Made by a program: the position numbers and the translations under genes
NCBI GenBank assembly: GCA_938016625.1
Contig: CALILB010000408.1
Location: forward strand, 1-7,425
Length of the DNA stretch: 7,425 nt
DNA from: an uncultured bacterium
Lineage (GTDB): Bacteria > Acidobacteriota > Thermoanaerobaculia > Multivoradales > JAHEKO01
Reading direction: 5' to 3'
Notes under the pieces: generated by a model
The model's database searches: none
Told to the model about the DNA's origin: nothing
The model's input: the letters and a program-made list of their open reading frames with translations, nothing else
Part shown: piece after piece, positions 1 to 5,944 of the stretch
Layout of the letters: the number at the start of each line of letters is the position of its first letter
Position numbering within the stretch: the first letter of the stretch is position 1

Positions 1-245
1 TTCTCGGTGACCAGCCACGGCTTGTCGAAACCCGGGGTAGGAGTGTCCGAGGCCAGCACGCCGACCGCCCCCCGCTCGACGGCTTCGGGCACGAACATCC
101 GCCCGTCGTAACTCTGACCTACGAGAGCGGCATAGAGGTCACCCGTCCCTACCCGACGTGAGTCGTGAGTGATGCCGGAGACGGTGGGGTTGTCGCTCGA
201 CGAGCAGGTTATCGGCAAATCTTCGATCACCTCAGTCAGCCTCAT
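1..245 (-). CDS. murE: MurE, UDP-MurNAc-tripeptide synthetase (N-terminal part, cut by window edge)
   Basis: Only the first 81 residues are present; the gene runs off the left edge. The visible part is the N-terminal domain of a Mur ligase: a GITHDSRRV stretch at residues 24-32, then GTGDLYAALVG at 33-43, DGRMF at 47-51 and an EAVERGAVGVL stretch at 54-64. This is the pattern that binds the UDP-MurNAc end of the substrate in MurE and MurF. MurE adds the third stem-peptide residue (meso-diaminopimelate or lysine) to UDP-MurNAc-L-Ala-D-Glu in the cytoplasm. The motif that tells which amino acid is used lies outside the window. The ATG overlaps the ftsI stop as ATGA, and no strong Shine-Dalgarno is seen just upstream, so translation is probably coupled to ftsI. 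MurF has a similar N-terminus; I prefer MurE because it directly follows ftsI in most dcw clusters. Confidence 0.85.
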   Translation of the reverse strand, partial: MRLTEVIEDLPITCSSSDNPTVSGITHDSRRVGTGDLYAALVGQSYDGRMFVPEAVERGAVGVLASDTPTPGFDKPWLVTE

Positions 246-2059
246 GGCACGGGACCGGAGGCCAGCTCCGCTCCGCCCCTCTCTCGGACCTCTCCGATCG
301 GGCGGTCGAGATCGAGCGCCGCTGTTGCCGGAGATCCAGGGTCGTGCCCGTCGATGTCGGCCAGCAGCTCACCGGGCCACCTTTCGAGGGGCTCTCGCTG
401 CGGCGGTACCTGGAGATAGAGAAGGACCTCACGGACGATGGCCGAGAAGACCGGCGCGGCCACATCTCCACCGTGGTAGGCCCCCTTGGGCTCGTCGATG
501 ACGATGAGAGTGACGACGGCCGGATTCCGCGCCGGCGCAAAGCCGACAAAGCTGGCCACGAATTTGGTCGGTGAATAGCCCTTCCCCGGCTCGGCCTTCT
601 GCGCCGTTCCGGTCTTTCCTGCCACTCGATACCCCTCGATCGCAGCCTTCTTGCCCGTACCCTCGGTCACCACCGCCTCCAACAGGCGCTCGAGCGTGCG
701 TGCGGTGGTGGGAGTAATCGGCATCCCTCGGAGAGTCGGCCGTGGGTGGACGAGCTCGACATCGTCGCCCCGACCGACGCCTCGGACGACATAGGGCTCG
801 AGCAGCTGCCCGCCGTTGGCTACCGCCGCAAAGGCGCTGGCCAACTGAATGGAGGTCACCGAGATTCCCTGGCCAAAGGCGATGTAGGCGGTCGCCAGTC
901 GAGCCCAGCGATCGGCCGGACGCACCAGACCAGTGGCCTCCCCCGGCAGATCGATGCCGGTGGACTCGCCAAAGCCAAAACTCCGGATCTGCTGATAGAA
1001 GAGGTCCCGGCCGACCATGAGACCGGTTTTGATGGCTCCAATGTTGCTCGATTTGGCGATCACTTCACGGAACGTCAGCAGATCGAACGGATGGTGGTCG
1101 TTGATGCGAATGCCGTGGAGCGTGATGCCACCGCGCTCGCAGTCCAAGATGTCGGTGGGATCGATCAGATTGGCTTCCAGAGCCGCCGCCGCCGTCACCA
1201 TTTTGAAAGTCGAGCCCGGCTCGAAGGCATCGGCCACCACACGATTTCGCCGTTGCGAGGCTTCGAAATGTCGGAATCGATTGGGGTCGAACGACGGCAG
1301 CGAGGCCATGGCCAGGACGGCACCGCTGCGAGGGTCGAGAACGACTGCCGTTCCCCCGCGTGCCTGGCTCTGCTCCACTGCCCGCGCCAACTCTCGCTCG
1401 ACAATGTGTTGAATCGCCACGTCGATTGTCAGATAGAGATCTCGGCCCGGCTCGGCATCCCCAAAAGAGAGCGTCGGTGATGAGGCGGTTCCGAACCGAG
1501 CATCACGGAGAACCCTTCTGTTGACCGGCTCGCCCGTGACCACCTGGTCATAGAGGCCCTCGAGCCCCTCCAACCCCTTGTGATCGACACTGGCGAAGCC
1601 AACCACCTGCGAGGCCAGCTCGCGCATCGGGTAATACCGTTTGCTCTCCTTGAGAAAGGTGACACCGGCCAGATCGAGATCGCGCACCGCCGCCGACACC
1701 GGCGAGTCGAGCTGCCGCGCAATCCAGACGAATTCCTTGTCCTTGGTCAGCTTCTCTTCGAGCTTTTGCCGGTCGAGACCCAGGACCCCGGAGAGCTCGA
1801 TGGAGGCGGTCGCCGGGTCTTCGACCTCTCTGGGACACGCCCACGCCGAGTCGACTTCGAGAGAGAGTGCCAGCTTGCGGCCGCGGGCATCGTAGATGGT
1901 GCCGCGATGTGGCTCGAGTGTGATTCGCCGCAGCTGCTGTCTTTTGGCCAGTCCCTGGTATTCCTCGTGGTCCCGTACCTGGAGCTGGTAGAGGCGCCAC
2001 CCGATCCCTCCGATCCACGCCAGCAGCAGGAGGAGTGCGAAGATCCAACGCGCCTTCAA
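242..2059 (-). CDS. ftsI: FtsI / PBP3, septal peptidoglycan D,D-transpeptidase
   Basis: This is a class B penicillin-binding protein of 605 residues (E. coli FtsI has 588) that cross-links septal peptidoglycan on the outer face of the inner membrane with FtsW. One N-terminal membrane segment (about residues 5-22) follows a very short cytoplasmic end. The PBP dimerisation/pedestal region begins with an RGTIYDARGRKLA motif at 52-64. The transpeptidase domain carries all three catalytic motifs: STFK (nucleophile Ser283, Lys286), SSN (Ser337-Asn339) and KTGTAQ (Lys482 onward). After about residue 550 there is a 55-residue tail rich in Pro, Asp, Glu and Gly, with no PASTA domain. The start is TTG: a stop codon (2074-2072) lies five codons upstream in frame with no ATG between, and an AGGAGGAGG lies at the right distance. 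The start overlaps the ftsL stop (TTGA) and the end overlaps murE (ATGA). Confidence 0.95.
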   Translation of the reverse strand: MKARWIFALLLLLAWIGGIGWRLYQLQVRDHEEYQGLAKRQQLRRITLEPHRGTIYDARGRKLALSLEVDSAWACPREVEDPATASIELSGVLGLDRQKLEEKLTKDKEFVWIARQLDSPVSAAVRDLDLAGVTFLKESKRYYPMRELASQVVGFASVDHKGLEGLEGLYDQVVTGEPVNRRVLRDARFGTASSPTLSFGDAEPGRDLYLTIDVAIQHIVERELARAVEQSQARGGTAVVLDPRSGAVLAMASLPSFDPNRFRHFEASQRRNRVVADAFEPGSTFKMVTAAAALEANLIDPTDILDCERGGITLHGIRINDHHPFDLLTFREVIAKSSNIGAIKTGLMVGRDLFYQQIRSFGFGESTGIDLPGEATGLVRPADRWARLATAYIAFGQGISVTSIQLASAFAAVANGGQLLEPYVVRGVGRGDDVELVHPRPTLRGMPITPTTARTLERLLEAVVTEGTGKKAAIEGYRVAGKTGTAQKAEPGKGYSPTKFVASFVGFAPARNPAVVTLIVIDEPKGAYHGGDVAAPVFSAIVREVLLYLQVPPQREPLERWPGELLADIDGHDPGSPATAALDLDRPIGEVRERGGAELASGPVP

Positions 2060-2400
2060 GGAGCCTCCTCCTCAAAAACCAATTGCTCGAGAGAGACCGG
2101 CACCATGCCCAGCTCTTCTCGCGCCCGGACCGTCACTTGTTGGGGGCTCGACAGGTAGGAGGCCTCGATCTCCAACTCACGCCCCTTCTGCTCCATTTGC
2201 TCCAAAGCCCTTTCCAGCTTGTACACCTCGTAGCCGATATTGAGCAGCTTCACGTTCAACCACACATATCCCAGCAGTGCGGCAGCAACGGGTAGAACCG
2301 CCACCACAACTAACGCCAGCTCGTGGCGCCGTCGCCGATCTCGCTGACGGACCAGATAGCTGTTGGTAACGCTCTGGCGAGCCGCGTAGGCGGACTTCAC
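2056..2400 (-). CDS. ftsL: FtsL-like bitopic cell division protein
   Basis: This small membrane protein of 114 residues has the FtsL architecture: a basic cytoplasmic N-terminus (RQRDRRRR at about 18-25), one transmembrane segment (about 28-49), a predicted coiled coil (about 50-83, with heptad-like KLERALEQMEQ) and a short C-terminal part with an EELGMVP motif (95-101) often seen in this family. FtsL pairs with FtsB and FtsQ and activates FtsW-FtsI at the septum. FtsL proteins are poorly conserved in sequence, so the call rests on topology, size and position between rsmH and ftsI. The start is GTG, 4 nt after the rsmH stop, with GGGAGA about 10 nt upstream, inside rsmH. The stop overlaps the ftsI TTG start. 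FtsB has the same topology, but its gene is not normally found here. Confidence 0.85.
   Translation of the reverse strand: MKSAYAARQSVTNSYLVRQRDRRRRHELALVVVAVLPVAAALLGYVWLNVKLLNIGYEVYKLERALEQMEQKGRELEIEASYLSSPQQVTVRAREELGMVPVSLEQLVFEEEAP
2064..2072 (-). promoter_or_regulatory. Strong ribosome binding site for ftsI
   Basis: On the minus strand AGGAGGAGG precedes the TTG start. Two overlapping AGGAGG registers give spacings of 7 and 4 nt. The bases also encode the Glu-Glu-Glu run near the C-terminus of FtsL. This site decides the TTG start of ftsI, since the frame offers no ATG there. Confidence 0.8.
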
Positions 2401-2404
2401 GTCT

Positions 2405-3328
2405 CTACAGTCTCCCGGCGGCTCGCAGTCTGGCCGAGCGGGCGCGCCGATTGGCCGTTACTTCCTCTTCGCTCGGACGAATCGGTTTCTTGGTCAGAAC
2501 CTCGATCAGACGCGACTCCGACCGCGTTCTGCCGGTGATCTCATCGACCTCACCACGAGCCAGATCGCGAAAGGTGTTCTTGACGATGCGATCCTCGAGG
2601 CTGTGATAGGAGATCACCACCAGCCGGCCGTCCTTTTCCAGCAGACGAACCGCTTGATCCAGGAGCGCTTCGAGTCCCAGCAGCTCTCGATTGACCTCGA
2701 TGCGCAGTGCCTGGAAGACCCGCGTGGCCGGATCGATTCGGCCGGGCCGCTGTCGCCCTCGCCCCGCTTTCGCTTTGCCGACGATCCCACTCAGCTCAGT
2801 GGTCGTTTCGATGGCCTTTTGCTCGCGACTTCTCACCACGGCACGGGCAATGCGTCGTGCCTGTGGCTCCTCACCGAACTCCCTGAGAACTCGTTCCAAA
2901 TCGGTCTCCGAGTAGTCGTTTACGATCATCCCGGCCGTCAACCGGCCGGGGCCCATGCGCATGTCCAGCGGCCCCTCCCGACGAAAACTGAATCCCCGCT
3001 CGGCCCGTTCGAGCTGCAGCGACGAGACCCCCAGATCGGCCAAGATGCCACCGACCCGTTCCACCCCCTCCTGGTGGAGAAGAGCCTCCAAATCGGCAAA
3101 GTTGCCCGCCGCGAGCTTTACCCTCTCCTCGAACGGACGCAGCCGCACTTCGGCCATCTCCAACGCCTGCGGATCGCGGTCGATCCCGATCAGGTGTAGG
3201 CTGGATGAGGCCTCGAGAAGTGCTTCTGCGTGCCCGCCCAGGCCGACGGTACAGTCGACGACGAGCCCGCCCCGTTCCGGCTGCAAGAGGCGGATGGTCT
3301 CCGCGAGCAGAACGGGTACGTGGCGCAC
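2405..3328 (-). CDS. rsmH: RsmH (MraW), 16S rRNA m4C1402 N4-methyltransferase
   Basis: RsmH uses S-adenosylmethionine to methylate N4 of C1402 in the decoding centre of 16S rRNA. At 307 residues it is of normal length. Visible motifs are HVPVLLAET at 3-11, the SAM-binding DCTVGLGGH at 25-33, GIDRDPQAL at 48-56, ADLGVSS at 97-103, RGFSFRREGPLDMRM at 111-125, ATRVFQALRIEVN at 201-213 and VISYHSLEDRIVK at 238-250. The commonly seen HPATR is DPATR here (Asp199). The GTG start at 3328 is the simplest one but has only a weak Shine-Dalgarno; in-frame ATT (3343) and CTG (3355) codons lie upstream, and the CTG has a GGAGG 9 nt before it. The start is therefore less certain than the gene. It lies 42 nt after mraZ and ends 4 nt before ftsL, so it belongs to the dcw transcript. 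Confidence 0.96.
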   Translation of the reverse strand: MRHVPVLLAETIRLLQPERGGLVVDCTVGLGGHAEALLEASSSLHLIGIDRDPQALEMAEVRLRPFEERVKLAAGNFADLEALLHQEGVERVGGILADLGVSSLQLERAERGFSFRREGPLDMRMGPGRLTAGMIVNDYSETDLERVLREFGEEPQARRIARAVVRSREQKAIETTTELSGIVGKAKAGRGRQRPGRIDPATRVFQALRIEVNRELLGLEALLDQAVRLLEKDGRLVVISYHSLEDRIVKNTFRDLARGEVDEITGRTRSESRLIEVLTKKPIRPSEEEVTANRRARSARLRAAGRL

Positions 3329-3338
3329 CTTCGCCGAT

Positions 3339-3371
3339 TCAATGAACCAAGCCAGAGCGAAGGGCCTCCAT
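3339..3371 (-). other. Possible 10-codon coupling ORF between mraZ and rsmH
   Basis: The ATG at 3371-3369 shares its A with the mraZ TGA stop (TGATG). An AAGGGG lies 5 nt upstream. The frame reads MEALRSGLVH and stops with TGA at 3341-3339, 10 nt before the rsmH GTG. It is one frame off rsmH. It could hand ribosomes from mraZ to rsmH, mark a sequencing indel that hides a longer RsmH N-terminus, or be chance. There is no evidence that the peptide itself does anything. Confidence 0.25.
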
Positions 3372-3811
3372 CAGATCCCCTTCTCGCTCAGGTTTTGAAA
3401 ATCCTCGTCGGTGAAAGGCTGCTCGGAGAACCGGGCTTGTAGGCGGTCATGGTTCCAGACCTCGAAGTGATCCAAGCGTGCGTTCACCACGACTTCACCG
3501 ACCATTTCGGCCCGTTCGCGCAGGATCGGCGGCAGCACCACCCGGCCCTGGCTGTCGAGCACCGACTGTTGTCCGAAGTAGCTGACTCTCTCTAGGTACC
3601 GCAGTTTCGCCAGGTCGGTCGACGGCAGTGCCAGCAGGCGATCCTCGATCTCCTGCCACACCGAAAGGGGGTAGACCAGGACCGACTCCCCGCGGATCGA
3701 AGTGATAAAGACTTCGCGGCCGTACCTCTGCTCCAGATCCCGGCGGAAGGCCGTCGGGAGCTTGAGTCGTCCTTTGTCGTCAATCTTTGCCGGCGCACTT
3801 CCGCGAAACAT
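3371..3811 (-). CDS. mraZ: MraZ, transcriptional regulator of the dcw cluster
   Basis: MraZ is a DNA-binding protein of the SpoVT/AbrB fold that forms a ring-shaped oligomer, binds spaced direct repeats upstream of its own gene and controls the dcw operon. This copy has 146 residues, a normal size. It has two swapped-hairpin units: the first with DDKGRLKLP at 11-19, the second with DSQGRVVLP at 86-94. The start was set at the ATG encoding MFRGS, the usual MraZ N-terminus, with AGGAAGG 9 nt upstream; a TTG eight codons earlier would add residues not seen in the family and would cover the ribosome binding site. It is the first gene of the cluster, 159 nt after the SurA-like gene, and its promoter carries a periodic TGGA repeat that is the likely autoregulatory site. 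Its TGA stop overlaps an ATG (see the small ORF at the rsmH junction). Confidence 0.97.
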   Translation of the reverse strand: MFRGSAPAKIDDKGRLKLPTAFRRDLEQRYGREVFITSIRGESVLVYPLSVWQEIEDRLLALPSTDLAKLRYLERVSYFGQQSVLDSQGRVVLPPILRERAEMVGEVVVNARLDHFEVWNHDRLQARFSEQPFTDEDFQNLSEKGI

Positions 3812-3820
3812 CGATTTCGC

Positions 3821-3827
3821 CCTTCCT
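3821..3827 (-). promoter_or_regulatory. Ribosome binding site of mraZ
   Basis: AGGAAGG on the minus strand lies 9 nt before the ATG at 3811. It supports the MFRG start over the TTG at 3835-3833. Confidence 0.75.
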
Positions 3828-3847
3828 GCCTGCAATCAATGGGGCGA

Positions 3848-3876
3848 AGTCTAGCACCGCACTCCACTTTTGTCCA
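3848..3876 (-). promoter_or_regulatory. Sigma70-type promoter of mraZ and the dcw operon
   Basis: Minus strand: -35 box TGGACA (3876-3871, 5 of 6 to TTGACA), a 17-nt spacer, and -10 box TAGACT (3853-3848, 4 of 6 to TATAAT) preceded by TGC, an extended -10 element. Transcription would start near 3841, leaving a leader of about 30 nt that includes the mraZ ribosome binding site. The boxes were found by eye. Spacing, the extended -10 and position directly before mraZ make this the best candidate in the gap. Confidence 0.7.
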
Positions 3877-3890
3877 TTTAATTCCACCAC
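3851..3890 (-). promoter_or_regulatory. MraZ operator: 10-bp-phased TGGA repeats across the promoter
   Basis: Read on the minus strand in four consecutive 10-nt units, the units are gtgGTGGAat, taaATGGAca, aaaGTGGAgt and gcgGTGCTag. TGGA recurs at 3886, 3876 and 3866, exactly 10 nt apart, with a degenerate copy (TGCT) at 3856. MraZ is known to bind direct repeats of a TGGG-like core separated by 5 nt in E. coli and AAAGTG-containing repeats in mollicutes; the third unit here matches the latter form. The second repeat contains the -35 box, and the array reaches into the -10 box, so bound MraZ would block RNA polymerase. That MraZ is the binder is inferred from the family and position. Confidence 0.75.
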
Positions 3891-3905
3891 TCTTCCGGTC
3901 GAGTG
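3888..3905. repeat. Small palindrome upstream of the mraZ promoter
   Basis: CACTC and GAGTG form an inverted repeat around an 8-nt centre (GACCGGAA, minus strand), just upstream of the -35 box and touching the first TGGA unit. It could be a protein site or a weak hairpin. It has no T-tract and is not a terminator. Five-base arms are short enough to arise by chance. Confidence 0.3.
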
Positions 3906-3970
3906 ACCCACCTCAACAAAAAGTGGCGCAAATGAGGCGAAAATCTGAAATTATGAGAGAGAGCCGGAGA

Positions 3971-5068
3971 TTATGGAGGGGGCTGGGACCCGGATTCCGA
4001 TTCTGACTCCTCGGCGGCCGAATCGGTCGCCGCTTCTTCGAGGGCCTCCAACGGGTCGAGGGTGGGGCTCGGTGGCGCCGCTCGGAAACCGGCCGCCTCC
4101 GGTGGGGGGTTGGCCACGATATAGGACTTGGCTTCGAGCTCCGCCATATAGCTCTGGACTTCTTCCGCAAACCGGCGATCCCGCTCCTTGGCCGCGATCT
4201 CCTCCTGGACCTCCGAGAAGGGACGAAGTGTGGCCTCCTGGCGCTCGAGAACCGCCAGCAGGTGGAGTCCTCCCCGCGCCATCACCGGCTCACCCATCTC
4301 ACCCGGCGACAGTTGCCAGACGGCCTCCTCCAAATCTCGATCGAGATCACCAACTTCGACCCAGCCGAGATCAAAGGGTCCGGCGGTCAGCCCGTCGGCG
4401 GCATAGGTATCCGCCAGCTCGGCCAGGGCAGTACCGGCCAGGTACTTTTCCCGAATCTCCTGGGCGAGGCTGGCCATCTCCGCGGTTCCCATACTGGTGG
4501 ACTCGAGGACCACGATCTCCTCCAGGTGCAGACGCTCGGGTACCTCGAACTCCTCCGAGTGACTCTGGTAGTAGCGCCGCAGGTCTTCTTCTTCCAGGGC
4601 CGCACGTGCCCGGACATCCCGGCCCATCACCTGGCGCATGGTCATGTTGCGCCGGTACTGGTCTCGAAGCTCCTGCATGGTCATACCCGAGGACCGCAGC
4701 GCCGCCTGGAAATCCTCCTGGGTCTCGATCCCCATCGAATCTTTCGCCTCTTGAATCGCTTGATCGATGGCACTCCGGGGCATCTCGATCCCCAACTGAT
4801 CGGCACGCGACAGCAGGAGGAGCTCCTCGAACAGCGTGCTCATGGTCTCCTCACCCACCCTCGACAGATACTCCTGTTTCTGCTCCTCGGTCAGACTGGG
4901 CGAGTCACGGATGGATTTGACACTCGCGGCCCGCCGCACCTGGTAGTCGTAGGTAGTGGCAATCCGGTCATTGACCCTGAGCACGACGCGGTTGGTGTTA
5001 CCAAGAGCCAGGGTCGGCAACACCATGGCGGCGATGAGCAGGGGCGTGGTTCTGAGAGTCAGTTTCAT
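3971..5068 (-). CDS. SurA-like periplasmic chaperone with one parvulin-type domain
   Basis: This is a secreted protein of 365 residues. A signal peptide covers about 1-23 (hydrophobic 9-22, likely cleavage after ALG). Residues about 26-165 are a helical SurA N-terminal-type chaperone region (VNDRIATTYD near the start). A parvulin/rotamase-like domain follows at about 177-277, with an EEAVWQLSPGEMGEPV stretch and GLHLLAV at the end. Residues 280-318 form a long helix. The last 45 residues are a low-complexity tail rich in Pro, Ala, Ser and Glu that ends in three prolines. SurA proteins carry unfolded outer membrane proteins across the periplasm. E. coli SurA has two parvulin domains; this has one. 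Where active parvulins have the first His (R-H-I-L), the sequence reads EEIVV (Glu184); the second His is kept (His269). Isomerase activity is therefore doubtful. The ATG is 3 nt after the preceding lipoprotein gene stop, with little Shine-Dalgarno, so coupling is likely. Confidence 0.85.
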   Translation of the reverse strand: MKLTLRTTPLLIAAMVLPTLALGNTNRVVLRVNDRIATTYDYQVRRAASVKSIRDSPSLTEEQKQEYLSRVGEETMSTLFEELLLLSRADQLGIEMPRSAIDQAIQEAKDSMGIETQEDFQAALRSSGMTMQELRDQYRRNMTMRQVMGRDVRARAALEEEDLRRYYQSHSEEFEVPERLHLEEIVVLESTSMGTAEMASLAQEIREKYLAGTALAELADTYAADGLTAGPFDLGWVEVGDLDRDLEEAVWQLSPGEMGEPVMARGGLHLLAVLERQEATLRPFSEVQEEIAAKERDRRFAEEVQSYMAELEAKSYIVANPPPEAAGFRAAPPSPTLDPLEALEEAATDSAAEESESESGSQPPP

Positions 5069-5071
5069 AGG

Positions 5072-5944
5072 CTAGTAGGCACCGGCGTAGTTGAAGGGGA
5101 TGTTGCGCCGGAAAACCTGCACATTGTAGCGTTCCCGCGCCTCGGCCACCAACTCTTCGAGACCGTCATCGACCAGCTCGCGTCTCAGCATCTGGCGAAT
5201 CCGCTCCTCCGCCGCTGCCAGCTCCATCTGCTCGGGGGGCAGACGCTCGACCACCTGGAAGATGTGGAAGCCGTAATCGGCAGCCACGATATCGCTCACC
5301 TCCCCTGGCTCGAGGGCGAAAATGGTGTCCGCCAGGGCCGGTGGGAGATCACCTGGGGAGAGCTCTCCCTCGTCACCCCAGACGGCCGCCGAGCTCGATT
5401 CGGCATCCCCGAGCACCTCCTCGAACGGGGTCCCCGTGAGCATGCTGCGATGTACCTCCTCGGCCGTGACTCGATCCTCGACCAGGACTTGCCGCAATCT
5501 CACCCGCTCTTCGAGCTCGAACTCCTGCCCATGATCTCGATAGTAGGCCGTGATCTGCTCCACCGGAATGGCGCCGGCCTCGAGCTCGCCGACGATCGCC
5601 CGCACCGCGGTCCGCCGGGTGTCGGTCGGCGCCATCAAGCCCCTTTCGACAGCCACTCTTCGTAACAACTCCTCGTCGAGGAATTGATCGAACAGCTCGC
5701 TCAGCACATCGCTGGCCAGGGCCAATCCCGAATCGACCGAGTTCTCCAGCAGGTAGCTCTCGAAGTCGGAGTAGCGCATCTGCTGGTCCTCGATCTGCGC
5801 CACGATATGGGGCGCGGGCAGCCTGTCGCCGCCACATGCAGGCAGCAACAGCGCCAGGCAAAGAAAGAGGCCCAGCAGCCCGCGATGCCCACCGCGTGTG
5901 GTGGCGGGCCGTCCGGCCATCTTCTCGATCGGATCTACAACCAT
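5072..5944 (-). CDS. Parvulin-domain lipoprotein (PpiC/PrsA/SurA type)
   Basis: This protein has 290 residues. A hydrophobic stretch at about 22-36 ends in a lipobox, LPAC, with the lipidated Cys37 followed by GG, so the mature protein should be membrane-anchored in the periplasm. Having Gly rather than Asp at position +2 would, by the usual rule, favour the outer membrane. Residues about 44-125 resemble a short SurA/PrsA N-terminal helical region. Residues about 128-235 are a parvulin-like domain with VRLRQVLVED at its start, a FALEPGEVSDIV stretch and YGFHIFQVVE at its end. The first active-site His is replaced by Gln152; the second is kept as His227. It probably helps fold exported proteins, together with the next gene. 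The ATG at 5944 overlaps the mfd stop (TGATG), with GGAAGAG upstream. Met9 (5920) is an alternative start that would keep the whole signal peptide. Confidence 0.8.
   Translation of the reverse strand: MVVDPIEKMAGRPATTRGGHRGLLGLFLCLALLLPACGGDRLPAPHIVAQIEDQQMRYSDFESYLLENSVDSGLALASDVLSELFDQFLDEELLRRVAVERGLMAPTDTRRTAVRAIVGELEAGAIPVEQITAYYRDHGQEFELEERVRLRQVLVEDRVTAEEVHRSMLTGTPFEEVLGDAESSSAAVWGDEGELSPGDLPPALADTIFALEPGEVSDIVAADYGFHIFQVVERLPPEQMELAAAEERIRQMLRRELVDDGLEELVAEARERYNVQVFRRNIPFNYAGAY

Noticed and set aside
252..270. CGGAG/CTCCG hairpin near the end of ftsI (minus strand)
   Set aside because: The 5-bp stem has no T-tract and lies inside coding sequence just before the murE start, so a terminator here is unlikely.
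746..1480. A 244-codon open frame on the plus strand
   Set aside because: It is antisense to the catalytic part of ftsI, with no domain or plausible start context.
1548..2075. A 175-codon minus-strand frame overlapping the start of ftsI
   Set aside because: It is an alternative frame of ftsI with Arg/Gly-rich composition; the ftsI frame has the membrane segment and PBP motifs.
3812..3835. Extending mraZ to the TTG at 3835
   Set aside because: MraZ proteins normally begin with MFRG, and the AGGAAGG ribosome binding site fits the ATG at 3811; the longer form would place that site inside the gene.
3875..3898. A second promoter reading, CTCGAC with TAAATG
   Set aside because: The spacing of 17 nt is right, but the -10 match is only 3 of 6. 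The TGGACA/TAGACT pair with an extended -10 is better and closer to mraZ.
3973..4920. A 315-codon Pro/Arg-rich open frame on the plus strand
   Set aside because: It is antisense to the SurA-like gene, and its Pro/Arg/Ser composition is typical of a shadow frame in GC-rich DNA.
4262..5665. A 467-codon open frame on the plus strand
   Set aside because: It lies antisense to the two parvulin-like genes, whose signal peptide, lipobox and domain motifs are clear. The frame stays open because of high GC and codon bias on the coding strand, and its translation shows no recognisable motif.
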